From Furcasterigmium furcatum (lineage: Eukaryota > Ascomycota > Sordariomycetes > Glomerellales > Plectosphaerellaceae): a stretch of 64,000 nt of DNA. How positions within the stretch are numbered: position 1 is the first letter of the stretch; every line of letters starts with the position of its first letter. Position numbers and translations under genes: made by a program. The notes under the pieces were generated by a model that did not search any database, was not told the DNA's origin, and worked only from the letters and a program-made list of their open reading frames with translations. Location of the stretch: contig BCIA01000001.1 in the NCBI GenBank assembly GCA_001599815.1, positions 2,236,934-2,300,933 of the forward strand, read 5' to 3'. Below, in pieces: positions 42,992 to 54,294 of the stretch.

Positions 42992-45900
42992 CTAGTTTGT
43001 GGCAGCTTCGGCTGTTGTAGCGGCACCGCGTCCACGACCTCGACCACCCCTGCCGCGTCCCCGTCCCCGACCACGACCGTCCAGGTTGGCAGGAGGAGGG
43101 ACATTTGCGTACATGGGCTGCTGCGGCGCGGCAGCCGCAGCCGGAGCCGGCGCTCCGTTGGCCTGCTGTCCTCCACGTCCACGGCCCCGACCTCTATTAG
43201 GGCCGCCTCGGCCGCGAGGGCCATTCGAGCCTTGCCGGTTGCCGTCGCCGTTGGGATGGGGCCGATACACCAGGCTGCTGTGGAGTAGCTTCGGCTCGCC
43301 GTTCTGCCCCTGACCGCCGGCTTGGCGGGTTGACTGTGCCTGGCCGTGCACGGCGCCGCGCCACGTACCCCGAAGGGGTGCAGGGGCGCCAGCATCCTTG
43401 TACTGTGGGTTTCCAGTGGCGTTATAGGCGCTGGTTGTGAGGGAGGAGGCGGCAGGCACTGCGCGGCGGGCAGTCGCAGCCTTGGAGTCGGATACGACTT
43501 GCATGTTGCTCGTGTTGAGAACGGATGAGGAGGAAACCGTCATGCCGCGGAATGGAGGCGTGCGCTCACCCAGTGTGGTGCCGCTCATGAAGGTGACATC
43601 CCACACAACGTCGAGAAGCACAGCATTGGCCGTCCGGCCGATGCCAACGACGGTACCGCGGGTGGCCAGCGGCACCTTGCCAGTCGCAGCCACGTAAGTC
43701 ACACGATCTCCGAGTGTGAACCTCTGGTTGCCCATCAGCAGCTCCGCGTCGGTTGGCTTGAGAAGCGCAGAGCGCGGGACGTTGTTGAGCTTCTTGATGT
43801 TTGTCTCCTGAGAAGCGTGGTACGCCTGCTCGCCGGCCTGAGCCAGTGTCATGACAACGTTGGAGTCCAGTTGCTCCGCATCGAGGGGAACACGCTCGAA
43901 CTTGTTCGTCTCCGAAGACTTGAGCCAGGCGCCAATCTCCTTGATCCGCTTCGATGCTGTAGCTTGGTCGTTCCAGATATCAGTGTCGCTAATGTCACTC
44001 ATCTGAGCCTTGGCCTGGATCGCGGCGAAGAAATCGGGGAACTGGGCGACGTAACTAGCAAGCAGCTGGATCGCTGCATTGCTGAACTCCCAGCCCGAGT
44101 TCGACTTTTGCGAGTACCCAAGCACCTTTTGTTTCTTGGCGTCGAACTTGAGGTTGAGGCCAAGATTAACCCTCAGTCCGCCGACAGTGCTGACCTGGTA
44201 GGAGGAAAGGATCTTGCTCAAGATGAGAGGATGGAGGCCAAGCATTTTGGCCACCGCATAAGATGGGGTGTAGCGGTTCTGGCGGCTGACATCGTGAATG
44301 ATGGACTTGGCAAAATCTGGTTCCTTGATGTTGGCCACCGAGACGACGATATTAGCCTTGTTGCCATTGTGACCCAGTACCTCGAGTGGGCGACCGTAGA
44401 AGGCACTGCCGAGGAAGAAGGCGCGGGTGCCGACGGGATATTCTTCGTCTATGGGCACGGCCGCTTTTTCGATGAAGCGCTCGTCCTCGTTGACAACATC
44501 GTCGACAACAGTCTGCGTAGCGTAGACACTGCGCATGCTCGGGTTCTCGGCGTACTCCTTGATCAGGGCGCCTTCTTCAGTCTTGATGAGACCCTTGAGC
44601 ATGTGGACCCGGACGAGCGACTCGACCTCGCCAATGACGAATCCGAGGCGCTTTGAGTGCCAGTTCTCGATGTACTGTGCCTCTCTGGCGAAGTCCTCGG
44701 TTTCGCGAGGGCTGTGGTTCTTCTGGAAGACCTGGCCGCTGGCGTCGAGCTCATAGTCAAATAGCTCGTCCGAGACACGGACAACCTTGGCTTCCTGCAG
44801 GAAGGGGTACCCAACAAAGCAACGCTTACCAAGCTTCTTCTTGGCCTCTTCGGCTTTGGTTCGCTTGTCAGAGTCGATCAAGGTCACAATCTGGCTGGGG
44901 TTTCGGCTGTCCGCCTGGAAGACATTGACGCCGTAACCCTCCACAAGAGCTGCACTGTAAGGCAGCGTGTGGATCGTGGGGAAACCGGCAAGGGCTTCAA
45001 TGTTGATCTTGACATCGTCCATCAAGCCCTGTCGGAGCTCCAGACCGTCGGTGTTCGGAAGCTCGAAGATGTTCTCGACACAACGGCAGTTCGGGAGGTC
45101 GGGGAAAACTCCGACCATGGATGAGGGGTACACAAAGTTGACGTCGGCGTCGTAGGTAAACTTCAACGCCACACCGAAGCCATTGCGGCTCTTCTGATCG
45201 TCGCTCAGCAGCTCGTTCTTCGGGGCCATGGCGTCAAGCAGTCGCTTTTCATCGATGAAGGGAATCTTCACGACGGCCTCCCACTCCATCTTTTTCCCGT
45301 TCATGTCGAGCTCGAAGTCGCGGGGGTAGAAGTCAAAGATGGGTGACTTGGGATCCGTCATGAGCTCCCAGTAGACAGTCGGCACAATGCTCTTACTGCG
45401 ATCCGGGAGAACGCCCATCAGCTGCTCATATGGTCGGAAAGGCTGGCCAAGCTTGAAGTTAAGGTCGGCACCAAGGCCCTTGATGACATCTGAGAAGGGT
45501 TAGATCATTATCATCATCGCCAATATTTTGCACAGGATATGCTTACCTGATGTGAGGGGTGAGTAGTGGTAGGCGTAGAACCAGGGCCACGAGGCGATTC
45601 CACGGTAGTAGTAATACAACACCCACTGCAGCCCCTGAACATAGTTCTGACACAGCTTGACGAGTTCGGATTCGTAGGCCTCCGGCTTCCATTCCTCGAA
45701 CTTTTGCAGGTAGTACTTGGTCTTCCAACCCTGGTACTTCTGCTGGTACAAGTCCTCATAGTGTTTCTTGGCGTCGTCAGGGGTAATGTCGACAACCGTT
45801 GCCCGGTCATAGTGCTGCATCACGCGGTAGAGGGCAAGGGTGCCTTCCTCCTCTTCGTCATCCTCGCCGGCTTCTCCCCCTTTCAGAGGAGATGCCAGGA

Positions 45901-47373
45901 TCAGGTGACGATGGCCCTCTTCGTCCTCCTTGGTGCTCCAGTCCAGATGCATTGATTCGGCAAGGTCCTGAACAAACTTTCGGTCTGCTGCTTTGAGCTC
46001 TGTGCCGAGATCCAGAGGCTCCTTGGTGGGCTTCCTGAGAAAAGGCTTGATGGAGGTCTTCCACAGAGTCTTTTGCGAAGTCGTCATGACAACTCCGCCT
46101 TTGCCCTTCGCTGACTTGGACTGGGCAAGGCCCTCCTGCTGCTCGCTCAGCAGCTTGGACTGGAACCACTTCTCATCAGCCACATCACCTTCGAACTGAT
46201 CTTTCTCGTCCTTGGCAAGCTCGCCGAGCAGTCGCGAGAGTCGCTCGAGATTTATGACGCCTCCCTCGTTGATGTAGCCCTCGCCCTGAGGCAGAATGGT
46301 CTTGTAGATCCGGAACATGGCTGCAAGCGCGCCCTCGTTGATGTGAAGTCGTGGAAGGTTGGGCAGGAAATCGTTGCCGACGAAGAAGCCCATGAGGATG
46401 AAATCGTCAATGACCCGCTCTAGGTCAAAGGGGAAGCTCAGAGCGCCCTCCTGCTTGAGCTCCTGAAACTCCATCTCTAGATATTCTCTGACGATGCAGA
46501 GATGTAGGAGATGGAAGTTCTGGTGCTCAAGCTCCTTCGACTTTTGGGATTTGGGACCGCGACCGAACGTGACCTCTTCACGCAGAAGACAGAAGTGAGG
46601 GTCATGGCTGAGGAGGCCAAGCATGATGAGATCGGCATCAAGGCCGTACAGACAGTGTCGGATGTTGTGGTCGTACTCGGGCTGCGCCTTGGCATTCCGG
46701 ATGTACTCCATGATCTTGTGTTCACCCTCGCCGGGGACTTCGTGTCCCGACAAGACAATCTCACAGCCCTGCCAGTCAGCGTCCTCGGACACCTTCTTGT
46801 TGACGAAGTACCTGAGCTGGCGCGACAGCTTCGCCATGAACTCGGTACCAGGGGTGATACAGTTGCTGTCGAAGGGAGGCTCCTTGGGCATCTCCACGCC
46901 CTCCTTGATGGCCTTCTCCCGCGCGTTTTCGGCGTCGAGGGCGGTCCTGAAGCGACGAGAGCGCTGCTGGTTCATCTTGGCGCGCGGGGCGACACCATCG
47001 ATTGCCATGTAGAAGATCTTCTTGGGCTTGATCTTGCCGAACAGATGCTCGATGTAGTTGAAGATGCGAATAAACATCTCCTCCTCACTGAGTCGAAAGG
47101 TAGTGTCCTCTCCCGCATCCTTGTGTGTGCAGTTATGGATGATGCCATTCATATCAAGCTACCACGCCACTGTCAGTATGAAAAGCGGCAACAGAACGGA
47201 GGATCGGGCTAGCGCACGTAGAGGCAGTCGAACTCCGGAATTCGGTTGTCAGCGATGACTTGCGAGATGGCCGGATAGCGCTCCGAGAGCCATCTGAAGA
47301 ACTTGGGGACACTGGTGGGGGATTGATTAGCTAGAGGGACGCGGCTTTTGCGACCGAGAGCAGCGTACCCCAT
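42992..47373 (-). CDS. XRN1: 5'-3' exoribonuclease Xrn1/Kem1
   Basis: Four exons (47373-47369, 47311-47218, 47158-45547, 45489-42992) encode about 1402 residues. The first coding exon contributes only ATGGG, which with the next exon gives MGVPKFFRWLSERYPAISQVI. It degrades decapped mRNA in the cytoplasm. Catalytic Mg-binding acidic motifs are all visible: LYLDMNGIIHNC, FYMAIDGVAPRAKMNQQRSRRF, HEVPGEGEHKIMEYIR, LYGLDADLIMLGL and GFFVGNDFLPNLP. The WYYYYYRGI-like helix (WVLYYYYRGIASWPWFYAYHYSPL) and the downstream PAZ/KOW-like and SH3-like regions (FTLGDRVTYVAATGKVP) follow. The C-terminus is a long Ala/Pro/Gly/Arg-rich tail with RGRGRG repeats. Length and tail distinguish it from the nuclear paralogue Rat1. 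It is divergent from the HAT2-like gene. Confidence 0.95.
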
Positions 47374-48880
47374 GATGAAGATGCACAAGCAACGCAGAGG
47401 TTGGAGTAGCAGTGTCTGTAAAAGTATCGCTGAGAATGGGTCGAATATTCGTCAGAGTCTTGGAAAGGAAGGAAGTCCTGCTGAGCACGAGAGGCTGGAA
47501 GCGATGTTGGGGTGAATCCTGTGATCAGAAAGACGATGAAGCTGAGATGGCCAGGGAAAGGCGGCCGACCCGAACTGATGAACAAGTAAAAGTTGCAAAA
47601 AGCACCAGGCTTAACAGGGAACTCGAGGGTCGAGCTGTGTGTCGATGTGCTGATCAACCGTACTGACGTCGCGAAAGGATGCGAACGGTTGGGAGATGTT
47701 ATCGGGAAGAACGAAGTCGAAGTGGCGCCGACGCAGCCTCGTTGTGATTCCTCCAATTCGATGGACGTCAGTCACGCCGGACAGCAAATATGGGGTGGCC
47801 CGTGCGCCGATGTCCCACACCGGACAAGGACCCCTGCGGGCTGCAGGTGCGCTTTGACAATACGGGGCGGACACTGTACAAAACGTTTCCAGCAGCTGAA
47901 GCATGTCCTTTCGAAAAGGCAAGCAAATAAAGCACCTATGAAGTCAGCCCGAGCCCAGTGGAAAGGAGTAGGTAGTGGCAATGATACCTACTTTCGCGAT
48001 GGGATACCCGATGGCCATGGCGACAGGTCACTCCTTGAACTCGGTATTTCGAGTCCACGCGCCGATCTGTCACTTTTCTTGCTCTACTCCTTTGTGATGT
48101 CCCGATTTTCAAATACATGGATGGCACAGATGAAAGCCAAGACACGGCCTATTTCTCTTTTGTAGGTGTCCTTCAACGAAAGAACACAGAGCCCCGACCT
48201 TCAAGTACATCTATATCTCACACGCAGAGAGGGCGAACGGCTGATTCAGTCCCCACAAGTCCCTCCATCTGACAGCCACATCCGTATCAGAAGATTTCAG
48301 AAACATCATAGACCAGCCTTTTGCCTCTTGAAACTAGGTAGTGCCAGGGTGCCCTGGGTTGCTTGGGCATGGAGGTCATTGAATGCATGACCGGTCCAGC
48401 CATGTTGTCGTCCAGATACGTTGCTCTTGATGTATCTCTGATTGACCAAGAGGCCATCTCGAGGTTTTGAATCAAGAGAGGGACCATCTTAATTATCCCG
48501 GGCTCAGTCTGAACTTTACTAGTCGACTTGGTCGTTCTGAGCGCGGCCATCTTTTGAGTGACCCTCCATGTTCCAAGTGGTGGTGCTTGGCCTGATGCTA
48601 AGAGTGTCTTGCTTACCTAAAGAGCCCCCTTCCCTGCACGGAGACTGTGAAGCTGGAAGTTGCCCCCACTTATTTTCTACTTTACGCGATCCACTGTCCC
48701 CTTCGCGTCCTTGGTTCGAATCGCGTCTTTCGTTTGACCTCCTCCAAACCCGAACATCGTCAACCAGGGCTCCAACTGACCTACGAGAAGCAACCGCGAC
48801 TTCTGCCCCCAGATATCCCCTCCCTTCATAAACTTCAATTTGAATTTCAATCAAGAATCATTCCGGCGCAGAATCAAGCA
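47374..48880. other. Divergent intergenic region (XRN1 / HAT2-like) with one dispersed repeat copy
   Basis: About 1.5 kb between two starts. It contains repeat copy B (48376-48555), some 330 bases upstream of the HAT2-like start. No gene is supported; frames at 47593-48165 have no recognisable content. Confidence 0.45.
48376..48555 (+). repeat. Dispersed ~200 bp repeat, copy B
   Basis: Shares with copies A and C: GAATGCATGACCGGTCCAGCC at the left, GTCCAGATACGTTGC, TTGACCAAGAGGCCATCTC, GAATCAAGAGAGGGACCATCTTAATTATCC, GGGCTCAGTCTGAA and CGCGGCCATCTTTT at the right. Same orientation as the other copies. Confidence 0.65.
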
Positions 48881-50490
48881 ATGGCGCCGGCTCAGGTTGT
48901 TGACGAGGTGGACGGTAAGCTTCCCCGCGATGAACAACCCTTTGCGCCCGCTCGCGCACTCTTTGCTAGTTGATGCTGACACACAGTATAGTCGACATGG
49001 TCCAGGAAGAGGATGATGATCAGGAACAGCGCCTCATCAACGAGGGTTAGTACCTGGCACATGCCCCGCTTGGCTGAATTGATCTGACCAGCACCCAGAG
49101 TACAAGACGTGGAAAAAGAACAGCCCTTTCCTCTATGACATGATTCTCAGGTACTTCTAAGCCCTCCCGCCAGAAATACCACGCGCTGACATACAAAAAA
49201 CAGCACCGCATTGGAGTGGCCGACGCTCACCACCCAGTGGTTCCCTGATGTCACCGAGACGGAGGACAGCACCTATCGCACTCACCGTCTGCTTCTCGGC
49301 ACTCATACCTCTGAGGGCATCCCGAACCACCTCCAAATTGCCGAAGTCAAGATCCCCAAGGCCGCCGTACCGAATGCTGAGGAACTCGATGAGGAGCGCG
49401 GCGAGATCGGCGGATACGCCAAGTCCGGAACACCGATCCAATTCAAGATCGTACAGAAGATCGACCACCCCGGCGAGGTCAACAAGGCCCGCTACCAGCC
49501 TCAGAACCCCGATATCATCGCAACGCTGTGCGTTGATGGCAAGATTCTCATCTTCGACCGCACCAAGCACAGCCTCTTCCCCGATGGCAACGTCAGCAGC
49601 GAGATCGAGTTAGTTGGCCACAAGCAGGAGGGCTACGGTTTGAGCTGGAATCCCCACGAGCAGGGCTGCCTTGCGTCCGGCAGTGAAGACACCACTGTTT
49701 GCCTCTGGTGAGCATGTTTGCATTTCTCCGGTCGATTGATCCGCTGACCCGGTCTGTAGGGACATCAAAACGGTACAGGAGGGCAGCCGCAGCCTCAAGC
49801 CTGCACGCCGATACACCCACCACACGCAGATCGTCAACGACGTTCAGTACCACCCCGTCTCTAAGAGTCTCATCGGCACCGTTTCCGACGACCTTACCAT
49901 GCAGATTCTCGACGTTCGTCAGGCTGACACCTCACGCGCTGCCGTCTCCGCCAAGCGTGGCCACTCTGACGCCATCAACGCCCTTGCCTTCAACCCTGCG
50001 TCCGAGACACTTGTTGCGACTGCGTCCGCTGACAAGACTATTGGTGTTTGGGACCTGCGGAACCTGAAGGAGAAGATACACACCCTCGAGGGCCACAACG
50101 ACGCCGTCACGTCCCTCTCCTGGCACCCGCAGGAAGTTGGCATCCTTGGCAGCGGTAGCTACGACCGCCGCGTCATCTTCTGGGACCTCTCCAAGGTCGG
50201 CGAGGAGCAGATGCCTGAGGACCAGGAGGACGGTCCCCCAGAGCTGTACGTCCCTTATTACTTTCGCGGTGCTTGAACCCGTCCTTCTGGATGTAAACTA
50301 ACCCTGTCTTAACAGTCTCTTCATGCATGGTGGCCACACAAACCACCTGGCGGACTTCACTTGGAACCCTAACGACCCCTGGCTCGTCTGTTCCGCCGCA
50401 GAGGACAACCTCCTTCAAATCTGGCGTGTGGCCGAGTCCATCGTGGGTAGGGACGACGGCGAAGTGAGCCTTGACGAAATCGACCGCTAG
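48881..50490 (+). CDS. HAT2: Histone-binding WD40 protein, Hat2/RBBP4 family
   Basis: Six exons (48881-48914, 48992-49045, 49099-49150, 49204-49707, 49760-50245, 50316-50490) give 434 residues, the normal length. The N-terminal histone H4-binding helix reads QRLINEEYKTWKKNSPFLYDMIL, followed by STALEWPTLTTQW and a seven-blade propeller with GHKQEGYGLSWNPHEQGCLASGSEDTTVCLWD, GHSDAINALAFNP..TASADKTIGVWDLR and GHNDAVTSLSWHPQ..GSGSYDRRVIFWD. It ends CSAAEDNLLQIWRVAESIV..LDEIDR. Members bind H3-H4 for the Hat1 type B acetyltransferase, CAF-1, PRC2 or deacetylase complexes. I name it Hat2 by analogy; Msi1/p55-like roles cannot be separated from sequence alone. Confidence 0.92.
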
Positions 50491-51186
50491 GAGGCGGCGT
50501 CCAGCGAGAGTTCAGCCACCTTGTCGGGCAACGAGTCGACCGATTGTCCTGCAGGAGATCGACGACGTCGTCGATTCCTTTGGTTTTCCCGCGGGACTTG
50601 ATCGAATCGGCCCGGGAATACACTCTCCCCCCTGCCGGAGTTCTTAGGACAAGGAGAGATGTCCTGTGGTGGAATCCTCCTGGAGAAAGAGTTTCATCGG
50701 CAGTTTCGGCGTTTTTACATGTACGAGCACATCATTCATAGGCTCAAGCAGCTAGGTTACGGCCAGCGCTAGGACGGCAGCAGCTCCAGATATGTGGTCT
50801 GGGGAGCGTTGGGCGCCTGCAATACAGCGTTCAAAATATGCATCAAGCCATGTGTGTGGTGACACATGTATGCTGACTTTGTGGGAACGTGAGGCATCTG
50901 TACTTGCCAGGAAAGTGCCCACTCCTCGATGTGATTGGGATATCGCCGCACATCCCTTGTCTAGGTACTACGGCACCGACATACACTTCGTTCACCACAA
51001 TAGACTCCATCCGACACTTCTGTCATAAAAACGCGCCATCCATGTATATTGGGTAGGAATCCCACCACTGTCGCCCGGGGTATCTATCATTATTCCATTG
51101 CACTTCGGTCTGGTCCTGTCCATCCCAGAGCTCGCTCCTCATAAGTCATGCCAGAATTCCCAGCTGTGCAAAACAGTAAGAGTTCG
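50491..51186. other. Convergent 3' intergenic region
   Basis: About 700 bases between the HAT2-like and uncharacterised genes. Nothing but short frames is seen. Confidence 0.5.
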
Positions 51187-52800
51187 TCAAAACGACCGAT
51201 CGACTCCTTTGCCCTTGCTTTTTGAATGCCCTGTCTGAAGCAGATGTCTTAGACTGCCTTCGGCATGGCTGGGGTTCTTGTCCCCAGATGCCGAGGTGGG
51301 ACTGAGCCCGAGTGCGGGAGGGAAAGACCATGTTGGCATCCAGCCTTTCAGCCCTCCCAATAAGGTATCCTGTGATGATTGTTCATGCGACCCCTCGGGA
51401 TTCAGCGGTCCATTTCGAACGTTTTCGGGGTTCTGGACGACAGAATCCTCTTGCTTCAGCTGCGTATCTGACTGCCTTCGTTCGGGTTCCGTGCGAACTT
51501 CGAGGTGACTTGTTGACGTGTGAGGCAGTGCCGGCTCGCTCACCAACGTGGCGGCGGAGCTCCGCGGCGATGCCGCATCGGTGGCGGCATGTTGCCTGGC
51601 ACTTTCCATCATCGCAGTGGCAAGTGCGGAAGACTTCTTCTTCGTCAAACTCCTTGCTTGTGTCGTTCGATTGTTGCTCTGAGGTTGTGTCCCGTCAGGC
51701 GACTCATCTTGGTGTAATAATACCCTGGCTGCTCGACCGCGAATCTCATCTGCCAGCTCGCTTGCCGACTTTTTCTTTGATTTTCCATCCTCGGAAGACC
51801 CGCTTGACGACATGATGGTCTCAAGGGTGCCGACGGCGACGCTCTTCCGCCTGCCGCCACCGCTCCGCCGCTTTCTGTGTCTTCTCGCGCTTTGTTCGTC
51901 ATCAGAGCCGACTGCCTGGAGAGTCGGACCCGAAGGCCGCTGATGACGCTTCGACGAGGCGGACGCCAGGAAAGCCGCCCCCGAGCCGTGAGGTGCAACG
52001 TGGACCTCGTACTGGTTGCTCAGGGAATAGCGCGACCTTGCACAGATCTCGGCTATGCGGTCCAGGTCGGCGTTGATGGTGTTATCCTCTCCCTGCGCAT
52101 CCAGACCAGACATCATGCTCTTGAAACTGTAGGCCTCGATGGGTGGCAACTTGGCCGGCGCATCAAAGTCGTGCCGGCCGCCACCCTTCTTCGCCTTGGC
52201 CCTCGCCATGCTGAGCAGGCTCTGTTCTTTTCCACCGAACGGGGTGCGGAGTGCTATGATGCGGCGCACCGAGGCCGCGGGGCCGCTGGTAACAGATGAT
52301 CCGCCGGCTGGCCGTGTTATCCTACGCTCTCCCCCTACGCTGCGGGTCGTACTGGACTGTCGACTCGGACTCCCGGAATATGTTCGCACCAGCACAGGTT
52401 GTGCGTATGTAGTACTCTGAGCGCCCGTCGATTTAGCGTAGCGATGCCGCGACGGATAGTTCGTGCTGATCGTCCTCAGAGCGGATGTTCGACTGGCAGC
52501 AGTCGCATTATCGAGCGGGATCGGCTTGCCTTCGGCAGTGGAAGGTATCAAGGAGGTAGATGACGTATTGGGCTGGAACACGGGTGGGAAGGAGAATGAA
52601 AGAGACACGTTTGTTGTTGGTTTCCTCGGGGGACGAGATGCGGCCGATCGAGGTGGTGAGCCCTTGGGTGTTGGTATGGAAGGAGTGGAGGAGGAGTCGA
52701 CCCTGGGTTGGGACGGGCCAGTGTGGCCTATTGATACTGGGGGAGAATGATCCATCTCTACGCGCAAACGCTGCAGCGATGGGCTATATATGCGATGCAA
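51187..52800 (-). CDS. Uncharacterised disordered basic protein
   Basis: A single open frame of 537 residues, or 522 if it starts at the second Met (52755, MDHSPPVS). The composition is Ser/Pro/Thr/Arg-rich with little hydrophobic sequence and no signal peptide or membrane helix. Three segments look ordered or conserved: LSFSFPPVFQPNTSSTSLIP near residue 70, KEQSLLSMARAKAKKGGGR near 195, and a block LPPIEAYSFKSMMSGL..INADLDRIAEICARSRYSLSNQYEVHVAPHGSG (about residues 215-270). It also has basic clusters such as RRHRKRRSGGGRRK that could act as a nuclear signal. I do not recognise the family. The long uninterrupted frame and the motif-like block support a real gene. Confidence 0.65.
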   Translation of the reverse strand: MHRIYSPSLQRLRVEMDHSPPVSIGHTGPSQPRVDSSSTPSIPTPKGSPPRSAASRPPRKPTTNVSLSFSFPPVFQPNTSSTSLIPSTAEGKPIPLDNATAASRTSALRTISTNYPSRHRYAKSTGAQSTTYAQPVLVRTYSGSPSRQSSTTRSVGGERRITRPAGGSSVTSGPAASVRRIIALRTPFGGKEQSLLSMARAKAKKGGGRHDFDAPAKLPPIEAYSFKSMMSGLDAQGEDNTINADLDRIAEICARSRYSLSNQYEVHVAPHGSGAAFLASASSKRHQRPSGPTLQAVGSDDEQSARRHRKRRSGGGRRKSVAVGTLETIMSSSGSSEDGKSKKKSASELADEIRGRAARVLLHQDESPDGTQPQSNNRTTQARSLTKKKSSALATAMMESARQHAATDAASPRSSAATLVSEPALPHTSTSHLEVRTEPERRQSDTQLKQEDSVVQNPENVRNGPLNPEGSHEQSSQDTLLGGLKGWMPTWSFPPALGLSPTSASGDKNPSHAEGSLRHLLQTGHSKSKGKGVDRSF

Positions 52801-53967
52801 GACAGCGAAGCATTGAATCGGCGGTCGAGATGGGAGGCGTGGGTGAGGTGAGGCGCGCCGGTGGGATCAGACGGGTTCGTGCAACAACAGGGGGCATTGT
52901 CTCCGATCGGGCTGGTTCCTGGCGGCGTCAGAGCTGCGGTTGCAGGCGATGCGTAGCCGACATGCATACGCCTCTGCGTTGGCGAGTCTTGCAGAGCGAC
53001 CTGGGCGTGGGCGGTCGTGGTGTTCGCCGGCGACGACGCCGGAAGACGGGAGCTGTGATCAAGTGGAGATGAAGGAGTCGGGCAATGTCATCAGGCGGGG
53101 CACGAGGCGGGACGAGCATCTGCTGGGGTGCCCGACCCGAGTTTCGTGCAAGGCGTTCCAGGTTCCGTCAGCGTCGAGACCTCGATGTGGGCGAGGGGAG
53201 GCAAGTTGTTGGCATGTCAGGAGAGGGGAGGAGAGAAGAAGAAAAAAACATCCATGTCGGCGACGACGAAGGGCAAGTGGTGGGCGGCAGCCCAAGCGCA
53301 GGAGGTGCGTCGGTTGCTGCTGCATGAGTGTCGTGGCTGCCGTTCAAAGGTGAGTCCAAGGTGGTCCAAGGGTCGCCGTGCAGGGGCCTAGACAGCGGGG
53401 AAATGGGCCCGGGCCAATCATCGGGGTCGGATAATGGTGCTAGTGTCTCTGCCCTGTGAGACGTTCGCACTGTCGTCGCCCAGCATCTCCCACGAAATTC
53501 CATTGGGTTGAAGAAGGCGATGCGGACAACTCCATGCTGTCTTTTCCACACCGAACTTCCCCCCTCCGTCCCCGCTCTCATCCGGTCGTCTGGTTCCAAT
53601 GAGACATCGGCCGAGAACCATGCTTCTTGCAGTTTGGTCGAGTCCTGCCGTGCCAGCTCAGCACCCGGCGCATCACCGCGAATCCCACAAGCCCGATCGC
53701 GGACACGAAGTGATGCAGGAGCATGGCGTATTTTCGTACCTATGGAGGGAGGTGAGTACCTCTACAGTCTGAGCCATGCTGTTCCTTCTCCTCTATCCTC
53801 CTTTCCCGTGATATCAAGATATTGCCAGGATTACCCAAACGCCTTGCGGTCCATCATCTCCCGGCGGAAGCAAAAGGGTATCATGGCGCACTGCGCTTCC
53901 GCCGAGGCCGCCCGTATTCGGCCGTTGCCGAGTGGGACGTATCGTCCTGCATCGCTTCTTCTTCCTC
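52801..53967. other. Intergenic, uncharacterised gene promoter to PMP3 3' end
   Basis: About 1.17 kb, G-rich on the plus strand. Several short frames on both strands, none with a recognisable domain. Confidence 0.45.
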
Positions 53968-54294
53968 TTACATGGTGCCGTAGCCCGAAGGGTTCTGCAC
54001 CTTGTCGCTGTAGACACCAGGGGCACGGCTGGTGAGAGGACGACCCTGTGCCAGCTGATCGCGGCGGTCGTAGTAGACGTAGAGGACGTAGAGACCGTGT
54101 ATCAGGCCAGGGAGGAATCCGAGGATAGTGAGCAGTATGTTGACAATGAAGTCTAAGGATGAGATGGTTAGTAGTTGGGAATTGCTCAGAGGCAGCATTG
54201 GCTTACCCATGCCGCAGCCAGCGACGGCGAGAACACCGATCGGGGGGACGAAGAGAGTCACGAGGACAATGATGAGAGCTGCGATACCGCTCAT
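53968..54294 (-). CDS. PMP3: Plasma membrane proteolipid 3 (Pmp3/UPF0057)
   Basis: Two exons (54294-54207, 54152-53968) give 90 residues. Two hydrophobic helices flank a short loop: IAALIIVLVTLFVPPIGVLAVAGCG and, after the splice, MDFIVNILLTILGFLPGLIHGLYVLYVYY. The PPIGV, GCG and NILLTILGFLPGLIHGLYV motifs define the family. These small proteolipids sit in the plasma membrane and influence membrane potential and salt or cation stress tolerance. The tail (YDRRDQLAQGRP..GYGTM) is longer than in yeast Pmp3 (55 residues) and resembles longer filamentous-fungal and Sna-type members. The donor is GTAAGC and the acceptor TTAG, splitting an Asp codon. Confidence 0.93.
   Translation of the reverse strand: MSGIAALIIVLVTLFVPPIGVLAVAGCGMGKPMLPLSNSQLLTISSLDFIVNILLTILGFLPGLIHGLYVLYVYYDRRDQLAQGRPLTSRAPGVYSDKVQNPSGYGTM

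Noticed and set aside
48711..48725. GGTTCGAATC resembling a tRNA B box
   Set aside because: No A box or acceptor-stem pairing is found at the right distance on either strand.
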